A DNA stretch of 37,269 nt from an uncultured Verrucomicrobia subdivision 3 bacterium (GTDB lineage Bacteria > Verrucomicrobiota > Verrucomicrobiia > Limisphaerales > UBA11358): positions 1-37,269 of the forward strand of contig CAIJNQ010000052.1 of NCBI GenBank assembly GCA_903822015.1, in the 5' to 3' direction. Positions 25,107 through 32,999 of this stretch are shown here, piece by piece. The notes below the pieces were generated by a model. The model was not told where the DNA came from. It saw only the letters and a list, made by a program, of their open reading frames with translations, and did no database searches. Positions within the stretch are counted from its first letter, which is position 1, and every line of letters begins with the position of its first letter. The translations under genes were made by a program, and so were the position numbers.

Positions 25107-25135
25107 TTTCTAGGCTGGTCCCGTCGGTTAGTCAA
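25107..25135 (-). promoter_or_regulatory. Putative promoter of the envelope operon (possibly leaderless)
   Basis: On the minus strand TTGACT (25130-25135) and TAGAAA (25107-25112) are separated by exactly 17 nt. The -10 hexamer ends 5 nt before the ATG at 25101, so transcription would begin within a base or two of the start codon. No Shine-Dalgarno sequence precedes the ATG. Confidence 0.5.
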
Positions 25136-25240
25136 TCTGGAATATGAAAATTTTGCCTAAGTTTTCTCAAGGTAAACCCCAAAAATTTCTAAATGTCTAT
25201 GGTGGGCAAACCAAGTTGTGTTCCGTCCGCGGGTGGCCTG

Positions 25241-25283
25241 GTTTAAAAGCAAAACGCCCGTCGTTTGCTTCACGACGGGCGTT
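25241..25283 (-). terminator. Intrinsic terminator after the DUF2959-like lipoprotein gene
   Basis: On the minus strand AACGCCCGTCG pairs perfectly with CGACGGGCGTT across a nine-nt loop (25253-25283), followed by TTGCTTTT. It lies 38 nt past the stop at 25322 and separates this gene from the five-gene envelope operon. Confidence 0.85.
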
Positions 25284-25321
25284 ACCCATTTTGAAAAATC
25301 AGCCAACCAACCGACAGATCA

Positions 25322-25984
25322 TTATTTCTGTTCAGTACTCGGCAACACCGGCGATAACGCCGTGCTGAGGCTGCTGAAGCTCCCCTGCAATTGCTTGATG
25401 GAGTCGCGCAGAGGCACGGCATCCACCTTGGTCTTGGAAACAATGTCCTTGATGGTGCTCAAACCGGCGGCGGTCAAATCCGTGCCGAGATAAGTCTGAA
25501 TATCCTTCAAGTCCGAGGTAAACGGCTTGAAGGAGATTTTAACGCCTTGATAACTGGTTTCCACGTCATTCAGCTTGGCGGTGACTTGATTCATGCGATC
25601 CGAACTGCGCTGGCGGAGTTCGGGGCTTTGAATGGCCGACAATTGATTGCTCCAGCTTTCAGCATAAACCGCCGCAGCGGAGCGCATCTGAACGACCTTG
25701 GTGTCCAGGTTTTGGGTCGCCTGATCCAGATTCTTGGTGGCGGAAACAAACGCATCATACTGGTTGCGCAAATCACCCTGCGACCTGAAAGTCAAATTGT
25801 TCAACGCGGCGAGCACGTCGTTGACCCGGGAGGAGGTCTGGGCGACCGCATCGGCCGAGTTCTGCAATGCCGAAGCCGTGGCGGAACCTTTGTCGTAGCT
25901 CTTGGAAATGCAGCCTGCCGCCGCCGCCAGCGCCGCCGCCAACGCGAGATTGATGGAAACGATTTTTATTGATGATGTTTTCAT
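25322..25984 (-). CDS. DUF2959-like coiled-coil lipoprotein
   Basis: The 220-residue product has a lipoprotein signal peptide (AAALAAAAGC, lipidated Cys24). The mature part is almost wholly helical with heptad-like spacing: SALQNSADAVAQTSSRVNDV, ATKNLDQATQNLDTKVVQM, SWSNQLSAIQSPELRQRSSD, FKPFTSDLKDIQTYLGTDL. Size, order and the 'sW..eL..i..p.LR..S' segment agree with what I remember of DUF2959 proteins, which have no assigned function. The ATG at 25984 is chosen over a TTG ten codons upstream. A strong terminator follows, so it is probably transcribed alone. Confidence 0.75.
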   Translation of the reverse strand: MKTSSIKIVSINLALAAALAAAAGCISKSYDKGSATASALQNSADAVAQTSSRVNDVLAALNNLTFRSQGDLRNQYDAFVSATKNLDQATQNLDTKVVQMRSAAAVYAESWSNQLSAIQSPELRQRSSDRMNQVTAKLNDVETSYQGVKISFKPFTSDLKDIQTYLGTDLTAAGLSTIKDIVSKTKVDAVPLRDSIKQLQGSFSSLSTALSPVLPSTEQK

Positions 25985-26063
25985 AATTAAATTGATAGTA
26001 CTTATGTTATGCAAATTGAGTCAAGGCAAACTGACCTTGCCGGGGGGATTCAAGCTCCGGGTT

Positions 26064-27065
26064 TCAAAAACGGAAGGTCACGTCGGCGCCGTAGGACCAG
26101 CCATTGAAACTGCTGCCCCACATATATGACACGCCGACGCCGATCCATTGCACTTTCCACAACTGATCCAGAAAATCCAGCACGATACGGCCATGCGCTT
26201 CGTTGATATAATCCGACTGCAATCCCTGTTGAATACCATCATAAAGCTCCTGCCGGCTGAAGAACCCCCCCGAGCGCAGTTCATGTCCCCACAATTCCAC
26301 GCCCAGCGGTATATCGACGTCAAATTTGTTTTCCCAGACCCAGGAGTCGCCATTCACGCTCACGTTCGCCGAGGAACTGCTGAAGCTTTCCGTATGAAAG
26401 TAGGTGGGTTCCGAGGATAACGTGAAGATCGTGCGATGCCAGGTGTATTGGTATTGCAGGTTCAGGGAGGGCCGGATCGTCCAGGTATTCGCGTTCCAGT
26501 CGATAAGTCCGAGTTGCTGGGCCTGAGCCTGGTTGTTTTTTGCAAAGGTACTGTTCGCGGTGTAGCTCTGTTCGGTATGTCCATACATGCCCATGAAGGT
26601 CGGGGCGATGCTGAAGTTGTTGTTGAACCAGAACCGCGCCCCACCGCCGAACTGAATCGCGAAGGTTTTGAATTCGCTCGTGTCACCATTCAAATCCCCC
26701 GATTGAAAATTATTCTTGGCCGTAAGGTAACCCATGCTGCCTTGCACCTGCGGCTGCCAGCCGATATCCAAGGTGCCAAGCTGTTGCGGCGCGCCGACGA
26801 CCCCCATGCCGCCGAACTTGCTGATGTTGATATTTACATTTTTATTATTGTCGTTGACGTTGTTGTAGGCGCCGCCGCTTACGCCGTAATCGCCGCCCAG
26901 AATGGTGGCCGCCTCGATCCGGCTGCCGACCACGTTTTTAAACTCGTTGATTTGATCCTGCGTCAGTTGCGCATGTCCCGGTGAAACCAACAGCATTCCG
27001 CCGGCAAATCCGGCGGTAACGCCCGAATAAAAATTGAAACGAACAGAACGCGATTGAATTTTCAT
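26064..27065 (-). CDS. Outer-membrane beta-barrel protein (autotransporter-barrel-like), function unknown
   Basis: The 333-residue product has a signal peptide (about 1-32, ending PGHA) and a short helical start (QLTQDQINEFKNVVGSRIEA). Strands with alternating aromatic and small residues follow: LDIGWQPQVQGSMGYLTA, FAIQFGGGARFWFNNNFSIAP, TWTIRPSLNLQYQYTWHR, WVWENKFDVDIPLGVELWG and WIGVGVSYMWG. It ends VTFRF with a C-terminal Phe, the usual signal for barrel insertion. A stretch of Asn (NVNDNNKNVNINIS) lies near residue 70. It resembles solitary autotransporter-type barrels without a passenger, but this is not certain. The Shine-Dalgarno-like AGGAGG lies about 40 nt upstream, too far to serve the ATG directly. 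Confidence 0.75.
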   Translation of the reverse strand: MKIQSRSVRFNFYSGVTAGFAGGMLLVSPGHAQLTQDQINEFKNVVGSRIEAATILGGDYGVSGGAYNNVNDNNKNVNINISKFGGMGVVGAPQQLGTLDIGWQPQVQGSMGYLTAKNNFQSGDLNGDTSEFKTFAIQFGGGARFWFNNNFSIAPTFMGMYGHTEQSYTANSTFAKNNQAQAQQLGLIDWNANTWTIRPSLNLQYQYTWHRTIFTLSSEPTYFHTESFSSSSANVSVNGDSWVWENKFDVDIPLGVELWGHELRSGGFFSRQELYDGIQQGLQSDYINEAHGRIVLDFLDQLWKVQWIGVGVSYMWGSSFNGWSYGADVTFRF

Positions 27066-27186
27066 AATGGTGTACCTGATGGCTGGTTTGGCCCGAACGA
27101 CCTCCTGATTTAAATTGTTTCCCGGGCTAACTCAATATTTTATTTTTTTTCGGCTGATATTTTCGCGTTTAAAATTCTTTCAGAAC

Positions 27187-27789
27187 TCACTGTTTGTCCA
27201 CGTGAACCGCCAGGGACTGCGTGGACCGGACAACCAGATCGTCACCTTTCCGGACATTTTGCAACGTAAACGGCAGCGGAATTTTGAAGGTCTTGATCGT
27301 TCTATCCGTGAATTCCAAAGTCAGCAGGCGATAACTGGGATCCACCCGGATTACCCGGGCGCTGAAATCCTGCGTTGTCAGCACCATGCCGCCGGGCATG
27401 GCTCCCTTGGCCGCCCGGCCGACCACCACGCCCTGACCGGCGCCGGGCGGCGGGCCGTTTTTCACCAGAAAAATGGCGATCGCATCCGCCACCGTGGCCT
27501 TGACTTTGTCGCCTGCTTTAATCTGGTCGAAGTTGATGACTTGCGGTCCGGCCTTGTACGTCACGGTGCTGCCATCATTGCGGAGCAGAACCAGTTCGCG
27601 CTGGTTGGTATCAATGGACCGGACCGTCGCCGTCGTGGTGGCGTTTTCCTCGAACGTCATGCCGCCGACCAGGCTCGGGGCCCCGTCAGGTTGGCTCAGG
27701 ATTTGCGGCGGCGTCAAGCATCCGGCCAACGTCAGGGCCGCGAGGGGAAACCACACGGTGATCAGAACGCATTTTACCTTTCGTTTCAT
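27187..27789 (-). CDS. Lipoprotein of unknown function
   Basis: The 200-residue product has a lipobox (LAGC, Cys24) after a short basic start MKRKVK. The mature part is beta-rich: ATVRSIDTNQRELVLLRNDG, VINFDQIKAGDKVKATVADA, a Gly/Pro-rich loop (KNGPPPGAGQGVVVG), then ARVIRVDPSYRLLTLEFTD and VRKGDDLVVRSTQSLAVHV. Both halves repeat the pattern of a strand pair with 'D...R.L.L...DG/TD', followed by a 'KxGDxV/L' turn, as in OB-like or DUF5666-type small barrels. I cannot assign a function. It stands alone between the barrel gene and the frameshifted membrane gene. Confidence 0.7.
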   Translation of the reverse strand: MKRKVKCVLITVWFPLAALTLAGCLTPPQILSQPDGAPSLVGGMTFEENATTTATVRSIDTNQRELVLLRNDGSTVTYKAGPQVINFDQIKAGDKVKATVADAIAIFLVKNGPPPGAGQGVVVGRAAKGAMPGGMVLTTQDFSARVIRVDPSYRLLTLEFTDRTIKTFKIPLPFTLQNVRKGDDLVVRSTQSLAVHVDKQ

Positions 27790-27884
27790 ATGGGTACACT
27801 TTCACTTTGCTTACCGGTATTTCATTTCAAAAGTTGATAGTGACTTGGACTGCCAGCTAAAACCAGACGTTTATCCCGTGTGAT

Positions 27885-28261
27885 TCAGGCGGGTCTGCAC
27901 CGAACCCACCCCAGACACCAGACTGCTATCGCCGCGTGCAGTAAAATTGCCGGCCACAAAGCTGCGCCGGCGAGTTTCAATCCGAGACCGGCCAGCAGGA
28001 AAACGGCAACAGCGGCGAGATTATAAATAACAGCGCGGCCACGATCCCACTTGCCGCGCGGCTCAGTGTGTCGCCACCAGCGAACCAGCAGGCGATGCCC
28101 AGCGCGATTAACGACCCGGCGGTCAATCGTCCGAGGGCCACCGCCGCCGGCGCGTCTAAAGGGACTCCCAGCAACAATTTCACCACCGCCGAGGGGAACG
28201 AAATCAGGGCCGCACCGGCTCCGGCTGCTATCATGGCACTGACGGCATTCAACTGTTTCAT
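27885..28261 (-). pseudogene. Four-helix small membrane protein interrupted by a frameshift
   Basis: Translation from the ATG at 28261 gives three helices in one frame: MKQLNAVSAMIAAGAGAALI..., VALGRLTAGSLIALGIACWF and SRAASGIVAALL. The downstream sequence continues the same family pattern in the -1 frame: VIYNLAAVAVFLLAGLGLKLAG and AALWPAILLHAAIAVWCLGW, ending at the TGA at 27885. The joint lies near 28028-28030, where adding one base restores a protein of about 125 residues with four helices. That layout matches small four-TM proteins I recall from other bacteria ('aLliYN.aAvalla.agl...G..LWPAv.LHa.laVWcl'). Read literally the gene is broken; a sequencing or assembly error is equally possible. 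The site is not a canonical slippery heptamer. Confidence 0.65.
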
Positions 28262-28563
28262 GGGTGAGTTCGATCACCATGGCGGTTTGCGGGCGGGAAT
28301 GAAAATGTAGAAATTGGTGCCTTTCACACCAGATCCATTCCCGGCTGACCGAGCTCACTTCCATTCAAAAACGCTTTCGCCAGGTTTTTTAAAAAAATCC
28401 GAACGAGGCGGATGCGACTATCTGGAAAAACTCAGCCCGCCGGTAGTTGCACCTCTTCTTTCTGCACCGGCAGAAAATTATTGGCGCGCTGACCACGTAC
28501 CGGAAACCGGGAATGAACCGATTGTCAAGTAGGCCGTTTGATATATGATTAGCCTCAGAAAGC
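28262..28563. other. Intergenic region between divergent genes
   Basis: About 300 nt between the frameshifted membrane gene and the SGNH hydrolase gene. Apart from the promoter at 28522-28549 I see no coding potential, RNA gene or repeat. The run TTTTTTAAAAAAA near 28384-28397 is A/T-rich and might bend. Confidence 0.5.
28522..28549 (+). promoter_or_regulatory. Putative sigma-70-type promoter of the SGNH hydrolase gene
   Basis: TTGTCA (28522-28527) and TATGAT (28544-28549) are separated by 16 nt; each hexamer matches the consensus in five of six positions. Transcription would start near 28556, giving a leader of only about 8 nt. Confidence 0.5.
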
Positions 28564-29352
28564 ATGAAAGCCAGATTGCATTTTCTCCTCCTGATGGTTT
28601 TCGCCTCGTTGTTGCCGTTCAAAACCATGGCCGATTTTTCTGCGCCGCGGATTCTATTTATTAGCAACAGTTACACCAGCGTCAACAACCTCCCGCAAAT
28701 TTTCCACGACATCGCCGCCTGCGCCGGCCACCCGCCAGCTGCGATCGAGTCCGTCACGCCCGGCGGGGCAACCTTGCATAAACACCTGAATTCCCAAGGC
28801 ACATTGAAACAGATCGACGAAGGCAACTGGGATATTGTCGTCCTACAGGCGCAAAGCCAGGAAGCCGCCTTCTCCGAACAACTCCCGAATGCGCGAGCCA
28901 ATTTCCTTCAAGGGGCCGCGGGTCTTTACGACCGCATCAAAACCGCAAACCCGCACGCCAAAATCATTCTCTACCAGACCTGGGCGCGGCACGCCGACTA
29001 CTGGAGCGACCCCAAAGCCGATCGGAGCCTTGGCACCAATCCCGCCGACATGCAGGCGCGCATCCGCAAATGGCATCAAATTGCCGCCGCCCAGAAAACC
29101 GGATTCCAGATCGCGCCGGTTGGTGATGCCTGGGAAATGAATTATAAAAATCCGGAGGCCATCCGCCTGCATGCCGGGGACAATTCGCATCCCGCCTATG
29201 CAGGTTCCTACTTAGCGGCGCTGGTGATTTATGGCACCATCTACCATCCGCCAGACCTCGACGTCGCCTGTCACGGTAACTTGACTACTAACGAGGCAAT
29301 CTATTTACAAACTCTGGCCTCGCAGACCATTCACAAAAGTTCACCGCCCTGA
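28564..29352 (+). CDS. Secreted SGNH/GDSL-type hydrolase
   Basis: The 262-residue product has a signal peptide (about 1-23, LHFLLLMVFASLLPF...MA). An SGNH domain follows. Block I is ILFISNSYTSVNNLP with the likely nucleophile Ser36. The 'N' block region lies around DIVVLQAQSQEAAFS. Block V is HAGDNSHPAYAGSYLAAL, with Asp206 and His209 completing the DxxH dyad. The variant 'isNSYT.vNnLP' places it with secreted SGNH proteins related to DUF4886 (usual form 'GNSfT..N.lp'). Such enzymes remove acyl groups from polysaccharides or lipids. Substrate is not apparent from the neighbours. It is transcribed alone from its own promoter and converges with the large secreted protein gene. Confidence 0.85.
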   Translation: MKARLHFLLLMVFASLLPFKTMADFSAPRILFISNSYTSVNNLPQIFHDIAACAGHPPAAIESVTPGGATLHKHLNSQGTLKQIDEGNWDIVVLQAQSQEAAFSEQLPNARANFLQGAAGLYDRIKTANPHAKIILYQTWARHADYWSDPKADRSLGTNPADMQARIRKWHQIAAAQKTGFQIAPVGDAWEMNYKNPEAIRLHAGDNSHPAYAGSYLAALVIYGTIYHPPDLDVACHGNLTTNEAIYLQTLASQTIHKSSPP

Positions 29353-29523
29353 AGGTTATGACAATCTTCGAAGACAAAAATGCCATGTGCAGTCCGATTC
29401 CATTAATGTGGCACAGCCAGGTAGAACTGATAAGGGTTCGTCGGTGAATTTTAATCAACAAGACCATACTCGACGATGGCATAGCCAAATTCGCCGGTGC
29501 AGTATAAAAAGTTACAGGCTTAT

Positions 29524-32154
29524 TTACGGCCCGATCAAAATTCGATAGAAGCGCTGCTGATTGGTGGCGTTCGGATCCACTACATTGAACGAACTGCTCG
29601 TCGCATTGTTCGTGACCAACAGAGAACTCCACGGACCCAAACCCAGGTTGGAGGACATCTGTACCGTGTAATTCTGATTGGATGCCCCCTGCAATGTCAT
29701 TTGGAACTGTCCGGCGAGCCGCGCAGGCAGCTTCAGCACCGGCCGGGGATTTATGATGATGCCAAAAACTTTGTTCGTGACCGTGGAGTTTGCATCCGTC
29801 GCCTGCACCTTGAAATTAAAAAAACCGTTAGTGGTCGGTGTGCCGGAAATCTGCCCGCTGGAGTTCAGCGTTAGTCCCGGCGGCGGATTGGCGGAACCCA
29901 GCGCCAGCGACCAATTGTAAGTCGGTTGGCCGCCGTTCGCGCCGAGTTGCGCACTGTAAACCGCGCCGACGTTGCCGTTCGGCAGGGAGATATTTGTGAT
30001 GACCAGCGGCGGCAACGGCGGACTGACGATCGTCAGACCGAAGGTTGCGTCATTCGTGCCCAGGGCAGAATCGGTCACTTCCACAATGAAGTAATAAGTT
30101 GCCGGGCTGACCGAAACGTTCCCCGACAACACGCCACCGCTGCTCAAGCTTAAATTCGCGGGTGGGTTGGCTGAGCCGGAGGCCACCGTCCAGTTGTAAG
30201 GCGGCGTGCCGCCGGAAACCTGGAACGTCTGCGTGTAAAACGTGCCGTTGGTGCCGTTGGGCAGCGAGGCGGTGGTGATCTGCAGCGGCGCGGCGACGAA
30301 CTGCGCCGTAAAATCCACTTCGACGCTGCTGCTGGTCAGGTTCGTGATGACATCGGCCACACAATTATAACCAAACGTGGTCAAGCCGCCACAATCCACG
30401 CTGAGGTCATAGGTGCCATAGGGAACGGTCCCGAAGCTGTAATAGCCCGTACCGTCCGTCGTGGTGCCATAACCTTGCAAGGTGGACTGGTCCTGGGCGC
30501 TGACCGAAACGCCCACTATCGGACTGCCGCCCGTGTCCGTGATATAGCCGAAAAGTTGGCCTGAACCGCCCGGCAGGATGGTGAAGTTTGCCGCGCCGGT
30601 GTTATTGTTAATGCCGACGTTCTGGTTGTTCGGCGGGAGATAATTGCCATTGCCCAGAAGGTTATCTAGGCTGTCGCTGCCGCCTTGTTGGCTCACCCCG
30701 ACACTCCAGGTGCCGTTGGCGACATTCAGCGAATAATTGCCGTTGTTGTCAGTATCCGCGTTGGCATTGTATTGCACACCGCTGAGGGTTGCGCTGGCAT
30801 ATACTCCAACCCCGGCCAAATTGCTGCCGTTAAATTTGACATTGCCGGTGATGTGATTGGTCGCCGGAATCGCCGTAAAATTCGCCAGCACCGCTGCGCC
30901 AACGGCCAGGTTCGTGCCGCCATTTTGATCAAACGCCGGTTGGGAAAAAACGTAATTGGGAAAGCTGCTCGAGTTGTCAATTGACACCCACCAGGGATCG
31001 TTGCTCAAACCGCCCACCGCCGTTGTGACATAATAGCCGCCGGCATCCGTATAACCATCCACGTAATAAAGGCTGTTATATGAGTCACTGGCACCAACGG
31101 CGACAACGCCCGGCAACGGGTTTCCCAGGTTGTCCTTGACGGTGCCATAAAATAAAGCCGTCGCCTTGGGAAGGGCCAGCGTGACGTTGGCCACGCTGCC
31201 GGTCGTGGTATCCACCACTGTGGAATTTTGATAGCCCACATAACCATGCAGCGCCAGCCCGGCACCGTCGCTGTCAATCCGCCACGCATTGCCCGTCACT
31301 CTTGCAGCAAAATTACCATTGGTGTCCGAAAACATGAGACCGATCAGCCCGGAATGGGTTTCCACTGGTATCAAGATTCCCGGCAGACCGGCACCGGAAT
31401 TGGTGTCCACCATTTTCCCGGAAATGGTTTGCGTGCCGGCGATGACATTGAGATTGGTGTTGAGGGTCGCACCGCTGCCCAGCACCAGATTGGCCGCCAC
31501 GGTCGTGTCCGCCACATAATTGCTTTTGAACGCCGCCAGCAGATAAGTACCAGTCGGCGCGGGAAGTGTGTAACCGCCGGCATTGTTGACCACGGCACCG
31601 CCTACCGGATTCAATCCATCCTTCAAAGGTTGGAACAGTATGACCACGGCATCGGACACCGCCGTGCCGCCGCTGGCCACCGTGCCGGTGAACTTTTGCG
31701 CGTAGGGAAAATTGGTGATCGTGAACGAATTCGTCAGCGCCGCGAAATGCGTCCCCGGGCTGGATACCCGGAACAGATATTTGCCGGCGATGATGGGGGA
31801 GTAGGCAAATTGAAAAACCAGCTTCGCCGTGATGCTTCCGTTGACCGCTCCATCCGTGTCGCCGGGCACCGCTGAGTTGGTTACGCCACCGATGACCATT
31901 CCGGCCTGGCCTTCCGTCAATGTGAACTGCTGCCACAAGGTGTCCCCGCCATCAATGACCCCGTTGGTATTGCTGTCGAGATATTTCTGAACCTGCACCG
32001 TTTCGGTGTTGGTCAGCCCGGTGATCGTCAGGGTGATGACGCCTGAGTAGGTGTTGCTAACGGCAGCCGGCGTGACGGTGACAGCTACGGCGGCTTGGGT
32101 GGTTTGTGGTAAGCAAGCAAGCAAGATAATTAATGACTGAATCCTTGTTTTCAT
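29524..32154 (-). CDS. Large secreted protein with Cna-B/carboxypeptidase-regulatory-like and putative Ig domains
   Basis: The 876-residue product has a signal peptide (about 1-21, SLIILLACLPQTTQA). A first beta domain (22-160) contains a calcium-site-like QKYLDSNTNGVIDGGD. Several carboxypeptidase-regulatory/Cna-B-like repeats follow (about 155-600), each with a 'G.v.....pl.gv.v.......y.....td..G.Y......G.y.l.v' pattern, for example GTVKDNLGNPLPGVVAVGAS and GYITDTGGSPIVGVSVSAQD. Two He_PIG-type Ig domains come next (about 610-790), with paired blocks TPPYNWTVASGSANPP and QPTYNWSLALGSANPP. The last 70 residues (QNYTVQMSSNLGLGPWSSL...QQRFYRILIGP) are the FYR-ending segment frequent in Verrucomicrobia secreted proteins. 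It is probably an adhesin or surface structural protein. The ATG at 32154 starts the signal peptide. Confidence 0.85.
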   Translation of the reverse strand: MKTRIQSLIILLACLPQTTQAAVAVTVTPAAVSNTYSGVITLTITGLTNTETVQVQKYLDSNTNGVIDGGDTLWQQFTLTEGQAGMVIGGVTNSAVPGDTDGAVNGSITAKLVFQFAYSPIIAGKYLFRVSSPGTHFAALTNSFTITNFPYAQKFTGTVASGGTAVSDAVVILFQPLKDGLNPVGGAVVNNAGGYTLPAPTGTYLLAAFKSNYVADTTVAANLVLGSGATLNTNLNVIAGTQTISGKMVDTNSGAGLPGILIPVETHSGLIGLMFSDTNGNFAARVTGNAWRIDSDGAGLALHGYVGYQNSTVVDTTTGSVANVTLALPKATALFYGTVKDNLGNPLPGVVAVGASDSYNSLYYVDGYTDAGGYYVTTAVGGLSNDPWWVSIDNSSSFPNYVFSQPAFDQNGGTNLAVGAAVLANFTAIPATNHITGNVKFNGSNLAGVGVYASATLSGVQYNANADTDNNGNYSLNVANGTWSVGVSQQGGSDSLDNLLGNGNYLPPNNQNVGINNNTGAANFTILPGGSGQLFGYITDTGGSPIVGVSVSAQDQSTLQGYGTTTDGTGYYSFGTVPYGTYDLSVDCGGLTTFGYNCVADVITNLTSSSVEVDFTAQFVAAPLQITTASLPNGTNGTFYTQTFQVSGGTPPYNWTVASGSANPPANLSLSSGGVLSGNVSVSPATYYFIVEVTDSALGTNDATFGLTIVSPPLPPLVITNISLPNGNVGAVYSAQLGANGGQPTYNWSLALGSANPPPGLTLNSSGQISGTPTTNGFFNFKVQATDANSTVTNKVFGIIINPRPVLKLPARLAGQFQMTLQGASNQNYTVQMSSNLGLGPWSSLLVTNNATSSSFNVVDPNATNQQRFYRILIGP

Positions 32155-32492
32155 ATCGTCTTTTGATGAACTGCCTCGTGCAGACGGCGTTGCTGCTAAT
32201 GGGCATTTTTTACGCCCCATTTTAACTTAATACAACAAAAATGTTTGTTAATTCCGTGTGAACACCACGGCAATCGGCCAAGAAACATAAATGCAAGTGA
32301 ATTCATAAACTTCACCAGTCAAACCAACGCTGACGGCGTCCATTACGAGTTCCAGCTTGTTTGGCGTGCATTCCGCCACGACATTCGCCGTGACCTCTTG
32401 TTTAGATATTTATTAAATTTGACCGAAGATTTAATAAACGAGTTTTTGGCACATCCCCTTGCCGGTTCTGAGTCGCGTCCATAAACTGAGAT
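32155..32492. other. Divergent intergenic region with a possibly structured 5' leader
   Basis: This 338-nt stretch separates the large secreted protein gene (minus) from the GNAT gene (plus). Close to the minus-strand gene (32171-32222) there are several complementary segments; see the findings. The rest (about 32245-32490) is A/T-richer, with no open frame I would support. No clear promoter stands out for the GNAT gene. Confidence 0.4.
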
Positions 32493-32966
32493 ATGGACAT
32501 TACGATTGCGCCCGTCACCCCGCCAGAGATTCCACAGCTGATGGAACTGATCCGCGAACTGGCCCGGTTTGAAAAACTGGAAGATGAGGTGGAGGCCACG
32601 CCGGAATTATTGCAGCGCGCCTTGCATGACCCGCAACCGTCAGCCGGGGCGCTGTTCGTCCGTTGCGATGGCGAGGTGGCCGGCTATGCCATTTATTATT
32701 TCACATTCTCCAGTTTTACCGGGCGGCGGGGCATCTGGCTGGAGGACATTTATGTGCGACCGCCCTTTCGCCAACGTGGCCTTGCCCGCCGGTTGATCGC
32801 GGCGGTGGCCCGGATCGGCAAGGAACACGACTGCGGGCGAATGGAATGGACGGCCTTGAAATGGAATGAACCGGCGCTGGCGCTGTATGCCCGCCTCGGC
32901 GCGCGGGTGATGGATGAATGGGTTCTACTGCGGTCTCATCCGGCGGAATTGCGGTTGCCTGATTGA
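32493..32966 (+). CDS. GNAT-family N-acetyltransferase, diamine/SAT1-like
   Basis: The 157-residue cytosolic product is a GNAT enzyme that moves acetyl from acetyl-CoA to an amine. The acetyl-CoA-binding motif is YVRPPFRQRGLARRLIAAVA (RQRGLA loop near residues 92-97). The arrangement YYFTFSSFTGRRGIWLEDIYV before it, and CGRMEWTALKWNEPALALYARLGA with DEWVLLR after it, match the spermidine/spermine or diamine acetyltransferase (SAT1) branch. There 'f..fStw.G...iyLEDlyV' and 'W..l.WN.pai.fY...Ga...deW...R' are conserved. Polyamine or thialysine is therefore the most likely substrate, by inference. Full length for the family. No neighbour suggests a pathway. Confidence 0.9.
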   Translation: MDITIAPVTPPEIPQLMELIRELARFEKLEDEVEATPELLQRALHDPQPSAGALFVRCDGEVAGYAIYYFTFSSFTGRRGIWLEDIYVRPPFRQRGLARRLIAAVARIGKEHDCGRMEWTALKWNEPALALYARLGARVMDEWVLLRSHPAELRLPD

Positions 32967-32999
32967 CCGTCCCCAGAAGTTGCCTGCGTCCGCAAAAAC

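Noticed and set aside
29353-29523. Gap between the convergent SGNH hydrolase and large secreted protein genes
   Set aside because: I looked for a bidirectional terminator or small gene and found neither a convincing hairpin with a T-tract nor a frame with coding signs.
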